Source: Sinotaia quadrata (taxonomy: Eukaryota > Mollusca > Gastropoda > Architaenioglossa > Viviparidae). Taken from it: a DNA stretch of 64,000 nt. The notes beneath the pieces were generated by a model. That model worked only from the letters and a program-made list of their open reading frames with translations, did no database searches and was not told the origin of the DNA. The stretch lies in contig CM054182.1 of assembly GCA_028829895.1 (NCBI GenBank), positions 37,518,879 to 37,582,878 on the forward strand, in the 5' to 3' direction. Positions 27,135 through 38,425 of the stretch are shown here, one piece after another. The translations under genes and the position numbers were made by a program. The stretch's first letter is position 1. Each line of letters starts with the position of its first letter.

Positions 27135-27585
27135 GTGGTAGGAGCAGTGAGCAGTTACATTTTCTGTCTGAAGTGGTACTCATTAGGAGCAGTGAGCAGT
27201 TACATTTTCTGTCTGAAGTGGTACTCATTAGGATCAGTGAGCAGTTACATTTTCTGTCTGAAGTGGTACTCATTAGGAGCAGTGAGCAGGTTACATTTTC
27301 TGTCTGAAGTGGTACTCATTAGGAGCAGTGAGCAGGTTACGTTTTCTGTCTGAAGTGGTACTCATTAGGAGCAGTGAGCAGTTACATTTTCTGTCTGAAG
27401 TGGTACTCATTAGGACGCAGTGAGCAGGTTACATTTTCTGTCTGAAGTGGTACTCATTAGGAGCATTGAGCAGGTTACGTTTTCTGTCTGAAGTGGTACT
27501 CATTAGGAGCAGTGAGCAGGTTACATTTTCTGTCTGAAGTGGTACTCATTAGGAGCAGTGAGCAGGTTACGTTTTCTGTCTGATT
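27135..27585. repeat. 45-46-bp minisatellite, about 10 copies
   Basis: Core cattaggagcagtgagcag followed by acattttctgtctgaag. A one-base length difference (gcagt/gcaggt) alternates between units. Confidence 0.95.
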
Positions 27586-27589
27586 TGGA

Positions 27590-28533
27590 AGTGTCGAATG
27601 ATGAAATGTGTCGACCGCTTCCGTTGCTGACCGCAAACTGTTGTTTTTGCTGGCTGTTATTGGATGTCCTCTCCAGTGGAGGAGACCAACATTTAAAACC
27701 GTTTTTCTGTTAATTCATAAGTGTTTTAGTACTGACAAGAAACAGAACAATAATTGTTTATTATTTCAAAGTTTTGTTTAATGAGGACTGCGCATGTCCT
27801 TTACTTGGCAATTTTACAATCTTAAGTGTGAAATAATCCGAATAAGGTTAACTTTGAATCCTTCTGCAGCTAGCCTAATCTAAAACAAACGAAAAGAAGC
27901 CAACCCAAACCAAATACTAGAAAACCCAAACAAACAACAGCACATCCTACTACCAAAAGAACCAAAACATCTCCTTCCCCAAACCCCACAACAAACCAAA
28001 ACTAAGAGAAAAAGCCCATAAGCTTTTTGCGTGATTGTTTATAATTGGGAATATTGAAATTCTCCCAGAAACTCGCTCTTGCAGGCCCACATCTGCGTGG
28101 AAAACTTTGGGACTATGACTTTGAATACACCCCCTCCCCCCAGCAATGTAATTCATTTTATTTTTTATGACTGACCTAGATTTTTCTGTATTAAATATAT
28201 TCTACATTTTTTTGTGCATTACTTTGGCGTGTTGAAACAAAAGCATTGCGACGAATGAATAACCAGTTGGCTTATTATTGCTACAACTTGAAAGTCGTTC
28301 ACCTTGACGTAAATTTTAATTACATTTCTATGACATGGTGCGTATCCAACCACTTTGCCTTTTTACTTACAAGGAATACACGAAGTGCATTATATACCGG
28401 TTACATGATAGATAAGGTTACTTTTGTTTGGTGCCAGTTGAGAGTATTTAGGCCATCGGAAGTAAGTTGTGGCAGGCACAGAACTTTAGGGAAGATCGTA
28501 CAGAGGAACGCATCAGCGCCAGTCATTAGCAAG
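27590..28533. other. upstream flank of gene B
   Basis: No repeat array in this kilobase. A tatata at about 28390 lies about 145 bp before the gene B start codon and could be part of a promoter, but nothing else supports that. Confidence 0.35.
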
Positions 28534-28594
28534 ATGAAGAGTCTTGTGACATTATTGCTTCTGTGTGATGCATTTGCACGCACGCTGACCCTTG
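28534..28594 (+). CDS. gene B exon 1: signal peptide
   Basis: ATG in a good context (A at -3). Encodes MKSLVTLLLLCDAFARTL, a basic residue then a hydrophobic core with Ala-Phe-Ala at the likely cleavage site. Donor CTTG/gtgaga in phase 1, exactly the phase required by exon 2 of A and C. Confidence 0.75.
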
Positions 28595-28959
28595 GTGAGA
28601 GAAATCTTTTCATTAACTGCGATATTACATGGCCAGATTTCAGCGAAAGTTTAGATTGCCTCCCTTGCATTGTGTTATTTCGATGGTCTCGTACGCATAT
28701 GTTTGGAAGTTAAGTGAGGAATGTTAAGTGAGGAATGCAGTTTCATTTCTTATTGAATTTTGCCTTTGAGTGACCCCCCCCCCGTATCACCCTTGACGTG
28801 CCAGTAGTTCAAACAGTCGATTATTTTGATTAAACAGTACTGATTTTGCCTGTGTTAATTCTGGCTGATGTTCAATTTGTTTTGTCTATAATTCGCTTTG
28901 ACACTTCGTTTAAAAAAAAAGATGTTTGGTCTGAAGAAACGAACATTTTCTTTATTAAA

Positions 28960-29170
28960 TTACAACTGAAGGACGATTTGAAAATATAATGACACATTAC
29001 TGACAAAATTTAAATGCTTTCATTGATTGTTAAATTACAACTGAAGGATGATTTGTAAAATATAATGAGCCACTACTGACAAAATTTAAATGCTTTCATT
29101 GATTGTTAAATTATAACTGAAGGATGATTTGTAAAATATAATGACTCATCATTGAAGGATGGTTTGTAAA
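28960..29170. repeat. ~74-bp repeat, about 3 copies, in gene B intron
   Basis: ttacaactgaaggatgattt at about 28960, 29033 and 29109, decaying downstream. Confidence 0.85.
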
Positions 29171-29984
29171 ATTAATGATTCGTTATTGACATAAATGCTT
29201 TAAAATAAATTGGTTTTGTTAAGTTACAATTGAAATATGGTTTGCAAGATAATAATTTAATCTTGTTCATTATTGTCTTTGTTAAGTTATAATTGAAAAA
29301 TCGTTTGTTAAGATATAATAACTCGTTAATGATATAACTGAAATACTTTCCTTCAGGTGTATACTCACTAGTGACTAGGTGAGCGGTCAGTAAGTAAGGA
29401 CATATTATCAAGATAATGAATTCCAGGTAGGTCAGGCGGAAGTCCTATCACACTTTCTAGTGCAGCCTATCTTTACTTTGATGTAGTAGATAAAGTCTGC
29501 TCCATTTGTTTTCTGCAGGGGAACACTTTAAAAAAAAAAAAAAACTTATTTTAAATTTAAAAGAGAATTTAATATGAATGCAAAATAACACTTTTGGCAA
29601 AAATAAATTTGCTTTCGTCTAGTCGATGCCTTTCTGCAATATGAAGTAGGCGTATCATACTTGCTACCTGTAACTTATTATTATTAAAAATGTTAAAATA
29701 GACAACACGCACATCGAACCGCAGAACAGTAGACCATGCATTTGAAGTTAGTTTGCGTAGAAAACGTCCCAGTGGTTTTATAGATAAACACAAGTACTAA
29801 AGTATTAACACTGGGGAATTTTTCTGTTTAAGTCGATTTATTTCTGCTGCTTATTTTGTTTACGAAGACAAATTAAGAAATAGTTTAGAAGTCAGCAGTT
29901 GAACAGTTCAGATGTTAGTTCTTGATTCCTCCACGAATGTACGCGTGGATGGAAATGCTGATGCATATTTCTTTTTTAACTAAA

Positions 29985-30215
29985 CGAAAGTTGGTGTTTC
30001 TAAGTACACGAAAGTAGAAATAAAGTCTATTTTGTTGGTGTTTCTAAGTACACGAAAGTAGAAATAAAGTCTATTTTGTTGGTGTTTCTTTTTAAAGTAT
30101 ACGAAAGTAGAAATATTCTTAGTTATTGTTTATATTTTAAATAAACGAAAATAAAAATACACTCTTGTTTGTTGATGTTTCTATTTTAAGTAAACGAAAG
30201 TACAAATAAATTCTT
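29985..30215. repeat. ~50-bp degenerate repeat (acgaaagtagaaataaa)
   Basis: Two near-perfect then two or three diverged units with ttggtgtttct. Confidence 0.82.
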
Positions 30216-30569
30216 TAATTTTGGTTTTTCTTTCTTACTTTTCTTCCTTACTACTTATATAGCGTAGCGGTGCGTAGGGAATTAGCCGAATGTTTCCAAG
30301 ACTGAAATTCAGCACACGTCTGCTTGTGTTCGTCACTCGTGATGTACTATTTTTATTATTACAAACATCTTAGCGGCAAATTTTCAACAACAACAACAAC
30401 AAAAAAATATAAAAGTTGTTTTTTTTCCTCTTACAATTCATTTGTTCATGTGAAAATAGGAAGCGGTCATGAAACTCAAATGAAACAATGAAACACAGGT
30501 TGTTAGTGATCGACATTTTAACTCTTCTCCAAAATCATCTCTATAATACAAGTTATATATATATATCGA

Positions 30570-30807
30570 TGTTTGTTGTCTTCACTCTAGCCTAGAGCTC
30601 TAGTCTTGTTTGTTGTCTTCACTCTAGCCTAGAGCTCTAGTCTTGTTTGTTGTCTTCACTCTAGCCTAGAGCTCTAGTCTTGTTTGTTGTCTTCACTCTA
30701 GCCTAGAGCTCTAGTCTTGTTTGTTGTCTTCACTCTAGCCTAGAGCTCTAGTCTTGTTTGTTGTCTTCACTCTAGCCTAGAGCTCTAGTCTTGTTTGTTG
30801 TCTTCAG
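30570..30807 (+). repeat. 37-bp minisatellite ending in the exon 3 splice acceptor of gene B
   Basis: Six full units with core ttgttgtcttcactctagcc and a truncated seventh that ends ttgttgtcttcag. Its final AG is the acceptor of the His57 exon; the ordinary units read ttcac at that place, so only the last one forms the site. Confidence 0.92.
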
Positions 30808-30905
30808 GTTTCTTTGCGCTCCTACACGTCAGCAGGTCACCATAGTTGCGGCGGGATCTTGATCAGCAATAAATGGATTCTAACTGCAGCTCACTGTTTC
30901 CAGAC
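30808..30905 (+). CDS. gene B exon 3: catalytic His57
   Basis: Acceptor gtcttcag, donor CAGAC/gtaagt. Encodes [16 protein letters not shown] and [11 protein letters not shown]. Same phases (0 in, 2 out) and one codon longer than in A. Confidence 0.9.
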
Positions 30906-31139
30906 GTAAGTTATATAACGAGAAATATACATTACTTATGTCTAGTAGCGTGATTATAAAAGCCAGTTATCTATTGTCAAACGGCCTGATTAGATGTGAT
31001 TCTCCTCGTTGTATAGCGGTGTTAGAGAAGAACGTTGTCTATTGCAAATAGCTGGTTAGAAATGTACATCACGTAACGCCACTGGCACCTGTTTAAGGAG
31101 CCTAATTGTAGAATGTAAGCTAAGTATTGTAAAGCATCT

Positions 31140-31260
31140 TGATTAAAAAAGTATGGTATCTATATCAAATAATAAGCATTGTAACGCGTCTTGATATGGT
31201 ATGGTCTTGGTATGGTATGATCTTGGTATGGTATGGTGTTGGTATGGTATCTATATCAAA
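31140..31260. repeat. tggtatggtatggtcttgg short repeat
   Basis: Irregular 10-20-bp tandem copies in the intron where the Asp102 region of gene B is missing. Confidence 0.75.
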
Positions 31261-31478
31261 TAAAATCTTTAAAATGCATGTTGCGACTTAAAAGCAGCAT
31301 ATTTTAGAAAAGTTTTATAAAAAAACTTCTGATAAAACATATGCATTATCTAATGTCAGGATTAAGACTGGAAATGCACGATATATATTTAAAAGGTTTA
31401 AAATATATTATACATTATTTGGTTCGAGTTTTGTAGTCGCTAGCCTCAAAATCGAACAGAGATTGTTGCATGCCACAA

Positions 31479-31551
31479 GTAATGGTAACATCTTAAAGTC
31501 CTCTGCGGGCCGCACAGAGCCCTGTCTCGGGCCACGGTTTGTGCACCCCTG
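31479..31551. mobile_element. hAT MITE, 3' fragment
   Basis: About 73 bp match the right half of the 23358-23558 MITE, from aatggtaacatc to the terminal gtgcacccctg. The left half is absent, so no target duplication can be read. Confidence 0.8.
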
Positions 31552-31555
31552 TCGT

Positions 31556-31715
31556 AGAGCAAGAAGGCTTGCAGGGTAAGGGCTTGCAGTAAGAGGAAAA
31601 AGAAAGAAGGCTTACAGGATAAGGGCTGGGGTAAGAGGAAAAAGAAAGAAAGTTTGCAGGGTAAGGCTGGGAGTAGAGTAGAAAAAAAAGAAGGCGTGCA
31701 GGGTAAGGGCTAGGA
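31556..31715. repeat. ~45-bp purine-rich repeat, about 4 copies
   Basis: Core aaggcttgcagggtaaggg with aagaggaaaaagaaag. Followed at once by the 130-bp duplication. Confidence 0.85.
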
Positions 31716-31975
31716 GCCAGAGTTGCCAGGATTTTTGTGTGTGCGTGTAAGTGAATTCACACGTGAGCAAATGTTTGTCGTATTTTTAATTTTTGAACAA
31801 TCCAGGCCTAGAGAGAAAGGAGAAAAGTAGTAATTGATGAAAAAAGCCAGAGTTGCCAGGATTTTTGTGTGTGCGTGTAAGTGAATTCACACGTGAGCAA
31901 ATGTTTGTCGTATTTTTAATTTTTGAACAATCCAGGCCTAGAGAGAAAGGAGAAAAGTAGTAATTGATGAAAAAA
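31716..31975. repeat. 130-bp perfect tandem duplication
   Basis: Units start gccagagttgccagg at 31716 and 31846 and appear identical. Lies about 100 bp before the Ser195 exon of gene B. A very recent event, or an assembly duplication. Confidence 0.93.
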
Positions 31976-32079
31976 GAGCAAACGTTAAATAAAACGAGAT
32001 ACAACAGTAAAACTAATCATGACGTATTAACGTAAGGCTTGTCTTGTCCTAATGATCGCCTGAAATTGATGTCCCGCAG

Positions 32080-32179
32080 GGTGACTCTGGAGGACCTTTG
32101 GTGTGTTATAAGGATGGCGTATGGAAAGCGGCCGGCATCGTCTCGTGGGGATACGCTTGTGCTGATAGTTATTCGCCAG
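32080..32179 (+). CDS. gene B exon 7: catalytic Ser195
   Basis: Acceptor tcccgcag. Encodes [23 protein letters not shown] and YACADSYSP. Exactly 100 bp, as in A and C. Ala replaces the Gly before Cys220 (YGCA in A). The donor is GC (see next entry). Confidence 0.9.
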
Positions 32180-32187
32180 GCAAGCAG
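32178..32187 (+). promoter_or_regulatory. non-canonical GC splice donor of gene B intron 7
   Basis: Homology fixes the exon end at CCAG, followed by gcaagc rather than gtaagc. AG/GCAAG is the usual form of the minor GC-AG intron class, which needs strong pairing elsewhere in the donor. Genes A and C have gtaaga/gtaagc here. Confidence 0.82.
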
Positions 32188-34640
32188 TTTGTTAACTTTC
32201 TTCTCCCCCACCCCCATCACATTCCCCTTCATCTCCCACTTCTTTATTCCTTTCCGCTCAAAATATACTGTATCAATCAAGATAAGAATTAGGCGTAATA
32301 ATAATGCTTTTCAATTTGCTGATAGAGAGGAAAAGGATTAGATACTAATGATACTATTCATATAGTGTCCTCAGGATATGGTTTAATTGTCTCGTTTAAA
32401 GAGTTATTTGTTCTTTCGTATTTGTTAAACTAAGCTAATTCATTTTACTTTTAAAATGTCTTTGGTGCCTTGCTCACAATAGTTAGGCATTTCAAACATA
32501 GTATGTGCTTCTTCCTTGTCAGTGAATGAATGTATTTGCCACTGTTACAGTCTGATAAAAATCTGTGTCATGACTTCTTGACCCACTTGCTGTTTTCAAA
32601 AATTAAATTTTGAAATTCCTTTGTTAAAGTTCTCCCTTGATACATCAGTATCAAGAAGCTTCTAGCAAAGAGGTCAGGAACGTTATGTAACTTTAGGCCA
32701 TTGTCTAGATTCTCGAACCAACTACATACCACGTGACCCGTCACGTGACGCGCTTTATGCATTTTAATAAATACGTGACCCTCGCCAAAAATTGTCACTC
32801 CGATCCAGAAAAACGGCGACCGTCGTACATACTTGTACCCGCCGCATTCGTGAGTCGATAAGAGGAACACCGACGCTATTGCTCTGAAGATAACACTTCG
32901 ACTTCTCGCAAAGGTACTGCATTTATTAATTGTATTTTGCATTTTGAACCATGTATGTAATTTTGTGCTATACATTGCTACTGTAACTTAAGCACGGTTC
33001 GCTTGTAAATGACAAAACCTATAAGTTATTGTATATAAGTTATTGTAACTCTTTTTCGTTGTAACTTTAATTTATATAACTTTAAATTCACTAGTGCCAG
33101 GAGCGCCTGTGCACGACATGAATTTCCTATGTAATTCAAATTATTGCGTGTACTTTTAATGTTAAATTGTGAAGGGCTTTGCTTGATTTGAATTGTTCTT
33201 TTGTATGAACTCTAAATTTTAACGTTGTAAATATTTGGCAATTCATACGTCATGTACTGTTAAATGTAGCATACATGAAATCATTTATACCTTCGGATCT
33301 AAATTGTAAACGACGCGTTAGTCAAATTTCTAACTCAATGCATTTAAATACGAATCGTGCTTAGGTTGGGCGAACCTTAAACGCACAACGATTATGAGAA
33401 CATTCTTGTTTTCAGGTCGGTCTCTGGTTCCTATTCTTGGTTCCTAGTTCCTAGTACCTGATTATGATGCCTAGTTCCGAACTCTAGAGTTGAGTTCTTC
33501 TCCGATTTCCATCCTACTGCCATTGTGTTGACGCGCAGGTCATCATACCCTTGTCTTCACTCACATCCTTCGTCCGGCTCGGTGACTGAGAGACAGTTTT
33601 TACCTATGCTAGTGTGCATATTGCCGACGATGATAACTGAGGTGGACCGGTCTGGACTGGATTTGGAACTCACGCAGCATCAATCAAAAGCTGAGTACTA
33701 GTGGACTGACCAAAAATCACAGAGAACATTTCTTGGCATATTTCTCAAAGAACTGTAACAAGAATATATTTAATTGCTGAGTGGAATTAGACTTCGCGCT
33801 CGTATATTGATTATCTTGTTAATTGTTAAATCTTATTAAATCTTATGTTAATTGTTAAACCTCTTCGTAGTACATTTCTATGCATAATAGACCTAAAATT
33901 ACATGGTTTGGATGGGGGCGATTGAGCTGAATGACGTAACGAATGCATATTAATTTAGAGGAATTTAACGACTCCAAGCCAGCTTTTGTACGCAAATTGT
34001 CAGTTTGTAAATGTGTTGTCTGCACTACAAGACGCATTTTTAAGTTAGTCAAATGATAATTTGGGCAACCAGTCTGTGTAGGATAGAGAGAAGGAATTAA
34101 TTTAAACTTTCATTTTTAAAGTCCTTAAAAATCCTAGGCAGGGTCTATAAAGAAATACTGGAAACGTAACAGCCACTTAATTTATTTAGATTAAAATCTG
34201 TTGTTTTATGAATTTTCACTTGTTTAATCAATTGAAAATTTGGTTCATTGATTTATTTCTGCTTTACATCTGCATTTAAACTTCAACAGTATGACATAAC
34301 GCATTGCTCCGGGTACCCGTTGACACCACTAGTGATCAGTTCCAGATAATAGCCATTTGCGATTTCAGTGACAGTTCGGTTTACATTATAGGTGTCTTAT
34401 AATTATTTCCAAAATGTGGAATTACGTCACGTGTGTTATCCTTTTTTTTAAAAAAGCAAAAGCAAAACGAAAATCAATTTAGATTTTTACTACAAAATAC
34501 CACAACAAAAAGAAAACTAAAAATTAAATAAAATTATAATTATTCTTTAAAATAAGGAATAGCAATAATTAAAGAGTACTTTTACTGGTACGTCATATTA
34601 TTATAATCTTTAAACATTTAAAACAGATTGCAGTTTGAAA
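32188..34640. other. large gene B intron, partly GC-richer, nothing assigned
   Basis: About 32700-32930 contains CpG-rich stretches (cgaccgtcgtac, cgccgcattcg) foreign to the AT-rich surroundings and may be a transposon end, but no reverse transcriptase, terminal repeat or domain is visible. Short ORFs here show no recognised family. Confidence 0.4.
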
Positions 34641-34664
34641 ATCGCCATCTAAGGATGGAAATTT

Positions 34665-34765
34665 AGTCGGATAAAGCATAAAAGACACTAGATTAAGGAT
34701 GGGCTTGAACCCCGGCCTCTACTATGCGAATCTAGAGGCCAGTCCCAGTGATTCTCCATCTTCTC
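34665..34765 (-). mobile_element. tRNA-like B-box segment, possible SINE or tRNA relic
   Basis: On the - strand, gccggggttcaagccc at about 34711-34726 fits the Pol III B box GGTTCAANCC, and a possible A-box-like tggagaatcactgg lies about 35 bp upstream. I cannot fold a clean cloverleaf, so a SINE head or decayed tRNA is likelier than a working tRNA gene. Confidence 0.35.
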
Positions 34766-34867
34766 AGTAGCAAAATTCATTACGCCAGTCCAGCAAATGC
34801 CAATCCACCACTTCCATCTTCTCCCTCAGAGATATAGAAAATATGATATGGTAAATGCCGCAATTAA

Positions 34868-35235
34868 TATATCAAACTACATAGCATTACAATTATGAAA
34901 ATAAAAGCGAGTCTCCAAAGAGTTCAATAAAACGAAACTAATATGACAAACTACACAGCATTACAATTATGAAAATAAAAGCGAGTCTCCAAAGAGTTCA
35001 ATAAAACGAAACTAATATGACAAACTACACAGCATTACAATTATGAAAATAAAAGCGAGTCTCCAAAGATTTCAATAAAATGAAACTAATATGACAAACT
35101 ACACAGCATTACAATTATGAAAATAAAAGCGAGTCTCCAAAGAGTTCAATAAAACGAAACTAATATGACAAACTACACAGCATTACAATTATGAAAATAA
35201 AAGCGAGTCTCCAAAGATTTCAATAAAATGAAACA
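34868..35235. repeat. 74-bp minisatellite, about 5 copies
   Basis: ctacacagcattacaattat at 34951 and 35025 and so on. Two alternating subtypes (agagttc...acgaa and agatttc...atgaa) suggest a dimeric higher-order unit. Confidence 0.93.
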
Positions 35236-35416
35236 ACGTCATCCAACCTATCACTTTGTCATTTCTAACAGAGCACTATCACGCTTTTTTGCCAGTGAAC
35301 AATTATAGAACACTACAACACTTTCTTGCCAGTGAATAATAAATCCTAGCAGAACGAAAATATCAAATTCTGGGTCATTTTTATTGTTTCCACAATGCTT
35401 TACTGGTCGATCGTTT

Positions 35417-35595
35417 CTTTTGTAAGGATCTGTTGACGTGAGCAAGCTAACACGTGACGTTGTAAGGATCTGTTGACCTGAGCAAGCTAGTACATGATGT
35501 TCTTTTGTAAGGATCTGTTGACCTGAGCAAGCTAGTACATGATGTTCTTTTGTAAGGATCTGTTGACCTGAGCAAGCTAGTACACGATGTTCTTT
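35417..35595 (+). repeat. 40-45-bp repeat abutting the last exon of gene B
   Basis: tgtaaggatctgttgac at 35421, 35461, 35506 and 35551. The last unit runs into ttctttctcattccag, the acceptor of exon 8, so repeat DNA supplies part of the polypyrimidine tract. Confidence 0.92.
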
Positions 35596-35605
35596 CTCAT
35601 TCCAG

Positions 35606-35712
35606 GCGTGTACACGAACGTTGCGTTCTATCGGGGTTGGATAGATACTGTCATTCAGTACTACACCAATGCACGTAAGCGGGGTGTGCACCAAGGGCTG
35701 CACTATGTCTGA
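35606..35712 (+). CDS. gene B exon 8: C-terminus and stop
   Basis: Acceptor cattccag. Completes a split Gly, then VYTNVAFYRGWIDTVI and a tail ending LHYV; TGA at 35710-35712. Five codons longer than in A and C, with a less basic tail. Confidence 0.9.
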
Positions 35713-35928
35713 ACGCATCGGAGCGACGAAGACAGCGCGTGCTTGAAACTAAGCTCAACATACAGCAACATTACTCAACCACGTGTTTAGCTATCTGAAA
35801 CAAGCTTTACTTGTGTGCATTTTGGGTCAGGAAATACTTTGCCACACAAAGTTCTTTAATGGTGCGCACTTTTTGATTGAAAACACTTTGCCAGACAGTC
35901 AATTTAATTTCAACATTATGTCAGATAA

Positions 35929-35934
35929 ATAAAA
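35929..35934 (+). terminator. polyadenylation signal AATAAA for gene B
   Basis: First canonical hexamer after the stop, 217 bp downstream. Consistent with a short 3' UTR; the cleavage site is not known. Confidence 0.5.
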
Positions 35935-36067
35935 ATTCAAATTGTTGATACACATGAATAATGAAGGTGGGATATTGGAATAGTATACAATTAAATCAAT
36001 AAATATCCCACTACTTGACACACATAATTTGTATATTTTGTGTAGCAAAGATTAATTCGATAATTTG

Positions 36068-36350
36068 TGGATGAAAAGGAATAAGAGAGAGGGGGAGAGA
36101 GAGAGATAAAAAAGAGAGAGAAAAGAGAGAGACTGAAAGAGAAAAACAGAAAGAGAGATAAAGAAAAAAGAGAAAGAGAAAAGAGAGAGAAAAAAGAGAA
36201 AAAGAGAGAAAAAGAGAGAGAAAGAGAGAAAAAAGAGTGAAAGATAAAAGAGTGAGAGAAAGAAAAGAGAGAAAAGGGAAAGGGAGAGAAAGAAAAGAGA
36301 ACGAGAAAGAAAAGAGAGAGAAAGAGAAAAGAGAGAAGAGAGAGAGTGTA
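36068..36350. repeat. imperfect purine tract (GA/AAG-rich)
   Basis: About 280 bp almost wholly purine on the + strand, rich in agagag and aaaagag. Followed 200 bp later by a pyrimidine tract of the opposite sense. Long frames here are low-complexity artefacts. Confidence 0.92.
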
Positions 36351-36564
36351 TTGATGCAAGAGAAACACAAGTGACAGTAAGAGCGATTGTTAAAACAGTA
36401 AAATTAAAGAATGTTGATAAGTTATACAATCTGCACAATATTTAAGATGAATTGCATTTTCATTATCCACAATAAAAGCCACTTGTCTTTTGTCCTCACA
36501 GAGAGTCAAGTATAATAGTACAATAGCACCTTTACTGATGGGACATGCACCCTTTGTTACTGAT

Positions 36565-36735
<171 letters not shown>

Positions 36736-36737
36736 TC

Positions 36738-37215
36738 TTAATCATCCATAACAAATTACAAGTGATGGACAAATCTTAATTTATGTTTATTAATAATTCT
36801 TCCAGGAGACACCACTCATTCTCACTTTTCTGATTATACGGGTGTGGTAAAAATCTTCTCTCTTTCACAACAATAAAACAGACGCTTTATTGTCACACAA
36901 TACTTTCATAGTTGGAAACGTCTTACTAAAGGTGTAATAAAAATATCCATCTTTATTTATATTTAACGAGCCCCCTCCACCCACTGTTACTCCAATATAT
37001 AGTTTAATAATATGTGCAAGAAAGCTGAAAAATTTAACAATTTATTAAATCAACAATCAATATACATATATACAAATACAATAAGAAAGTTATTTGATAT
37101 CAATTATCCATGAAACAACATTCAAATAATTTCAGTCTTATATCCTATGATTCATCAGTCAGATTAGTATCAACATAAATCACAGGGATATTTTTTATCA
37201 CAGAAGAAATAGAGT
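36738..37215 (+). mobile_element. element X copy 5, 5' part
   Basis: Starts taatcatccataacaaattac and keeps the gacaccactca block and the aatttaacaatttatta block. Bracketed by a (TTTC)n run on the left and (TATC)n on the right. Confidence 0.65.
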
Positions 37216-37228
37216 TATAGAGTGATAT

Positions 37229-37392
<164 letters not shown>

Positions 37393-37611
37393 CTTCCATC
37401 CGTCCGTGTGTCTGTCTGTAAACTCTGCAATAATTCCAACACAACAAAGTAACTTGATTTTAATTAAACAAATTAATTCCATTCTCACATTAAATTAATT
37501 TAAACATGGTTTTTATTTATGGCTCAATCATTTAATGCACCCGGACGACGTCATTAACACCTGAATATAGACTGTGCTCTTCTACCACGAAATCAACCTC
37601 AGATCGGACGG

Positions 37612-37830
37612 CATTATGTAATGCTATCAACCACTAATAAGGCAAAAGTTGGACCACATTATGTAATGCTATCAACCACTATTAAGGCAAAAGTTGGACT
37701 GCACTATGTAATGCTATCAACCACTAATAAGGCAAAAGTTGGACGGACCTATGTAATGCTATCAACCACTAATAAGGCAAAAGTTGGACTGCATTATGTA
37801 ATGCTATCAACCACTAATAAGGCAAAAGAA
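37612..37830. repeat. 45-bp minisatellite, 5 copies
   Basis: atgtaatgctatcaaccact at 37616, 37661, 37706, 37751 and 37796. Confidence 0.94.
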
Positions 37831-38425
37831 CGTGTAGGTTTTACAAATTCCTCCTCCCCCAATCAGTGCATACGACTCCAGTGATTGGAAATCTTCACTC
37901 TCCAAACAAGTGCTGGAATCTCTTGGTCATCACCACTTAGATTTATGCTGTCAGCTAATATCGGCATAAGTAGTATTTCCTGGTTATAAAGTTACTGTAA
38001 CCCTGTCGACAAATAAAACGTCATTTAAAATATGCACTGCTAAAGGGCTTTCCTGATTAATGTGTAATGTTAAACTTTAAGACATATTAAACTTCGTCCA
38101 GAGATTTGTCTTCAGTCCTGTCTACGTCAGTAATTCGAGATCTACGTGATAGAATAGAATTAAATGTAACTGAAGACAGCGATTACCATATCTGTCAACT
38201 CAATAAGCAAAACATTCAAGGTGGCCATGTCCTGATAAGTAAATGAACGCTGACTATAAGACTCGGATTTTTATTTCAGAATGTAGAGAATGTGCATATC
38301 TGATGCTGAACGCAAGCTTCTAGCAACAGTGTACTGAATAATGCGGTCCGATAGATACTTAGGCTCGGACACAGATAATGAAACATGACCAAGAGAAGGG
38401 ATCGCATATTGGAGTCTGACAAGTT
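37831..38425. other. spacer, nothing recognised
   Basis: Unique-looking AT-rich DNA without supported ORFs. Confidence 0.45.

Larger units (their letters stand above)
28534..35712 (+). pseudogene. trypsin-like protease paralog B, exon-depleted
   Basis: Four exons are recognisable: signal peptide (28534-28594, ends phase 1), His57 (30808-30905, phase 0 to 2), Ser195 (32080-32179, phase 0 to 1) and C-terminus with stop (35606-35712). Each matches its A/C counterpart in phase. I searched the + strand of both gaps by eye and found no IVGG exon in 28595-30807 and no LGEHD, Asp102 or KDSCQ exon in 30906-32079. The exons present cannot be joined in frame (phase 1 to 0, phase 2 to 0), so no working protease can be encoded as assembled. 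The catalytic Ser and His motifs are still intact and no stop interrupts them, so exon loss is recent, or the assembly has collapsed at the repeats here. Considerably diverged from A and C. Confidence 0.75.

Noticed and set aside
28246..28713. 155-codon single-exon gene
   Set aside because: The only plausible coding part is the internal ATG at 28534 with its signal peptide, which ends at a good phase-1 donor; sequence beyond is intron.
32568..32975. 135-codon - strand ORF in gene B's last intron
   Set aside because: No family recognised; CpG-rich segment may be part of a transposon but no domain supports it.
35251..35718. 155-codon - strand ORF over gene B's last exon
   Set aside because: Antisense shadow extended by the 45-bp array.
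35991..36438. Ser/Phe/Leu-rich ORFs on the - strand
   Set aside because: Low-complexity purine tract translated in three frames.
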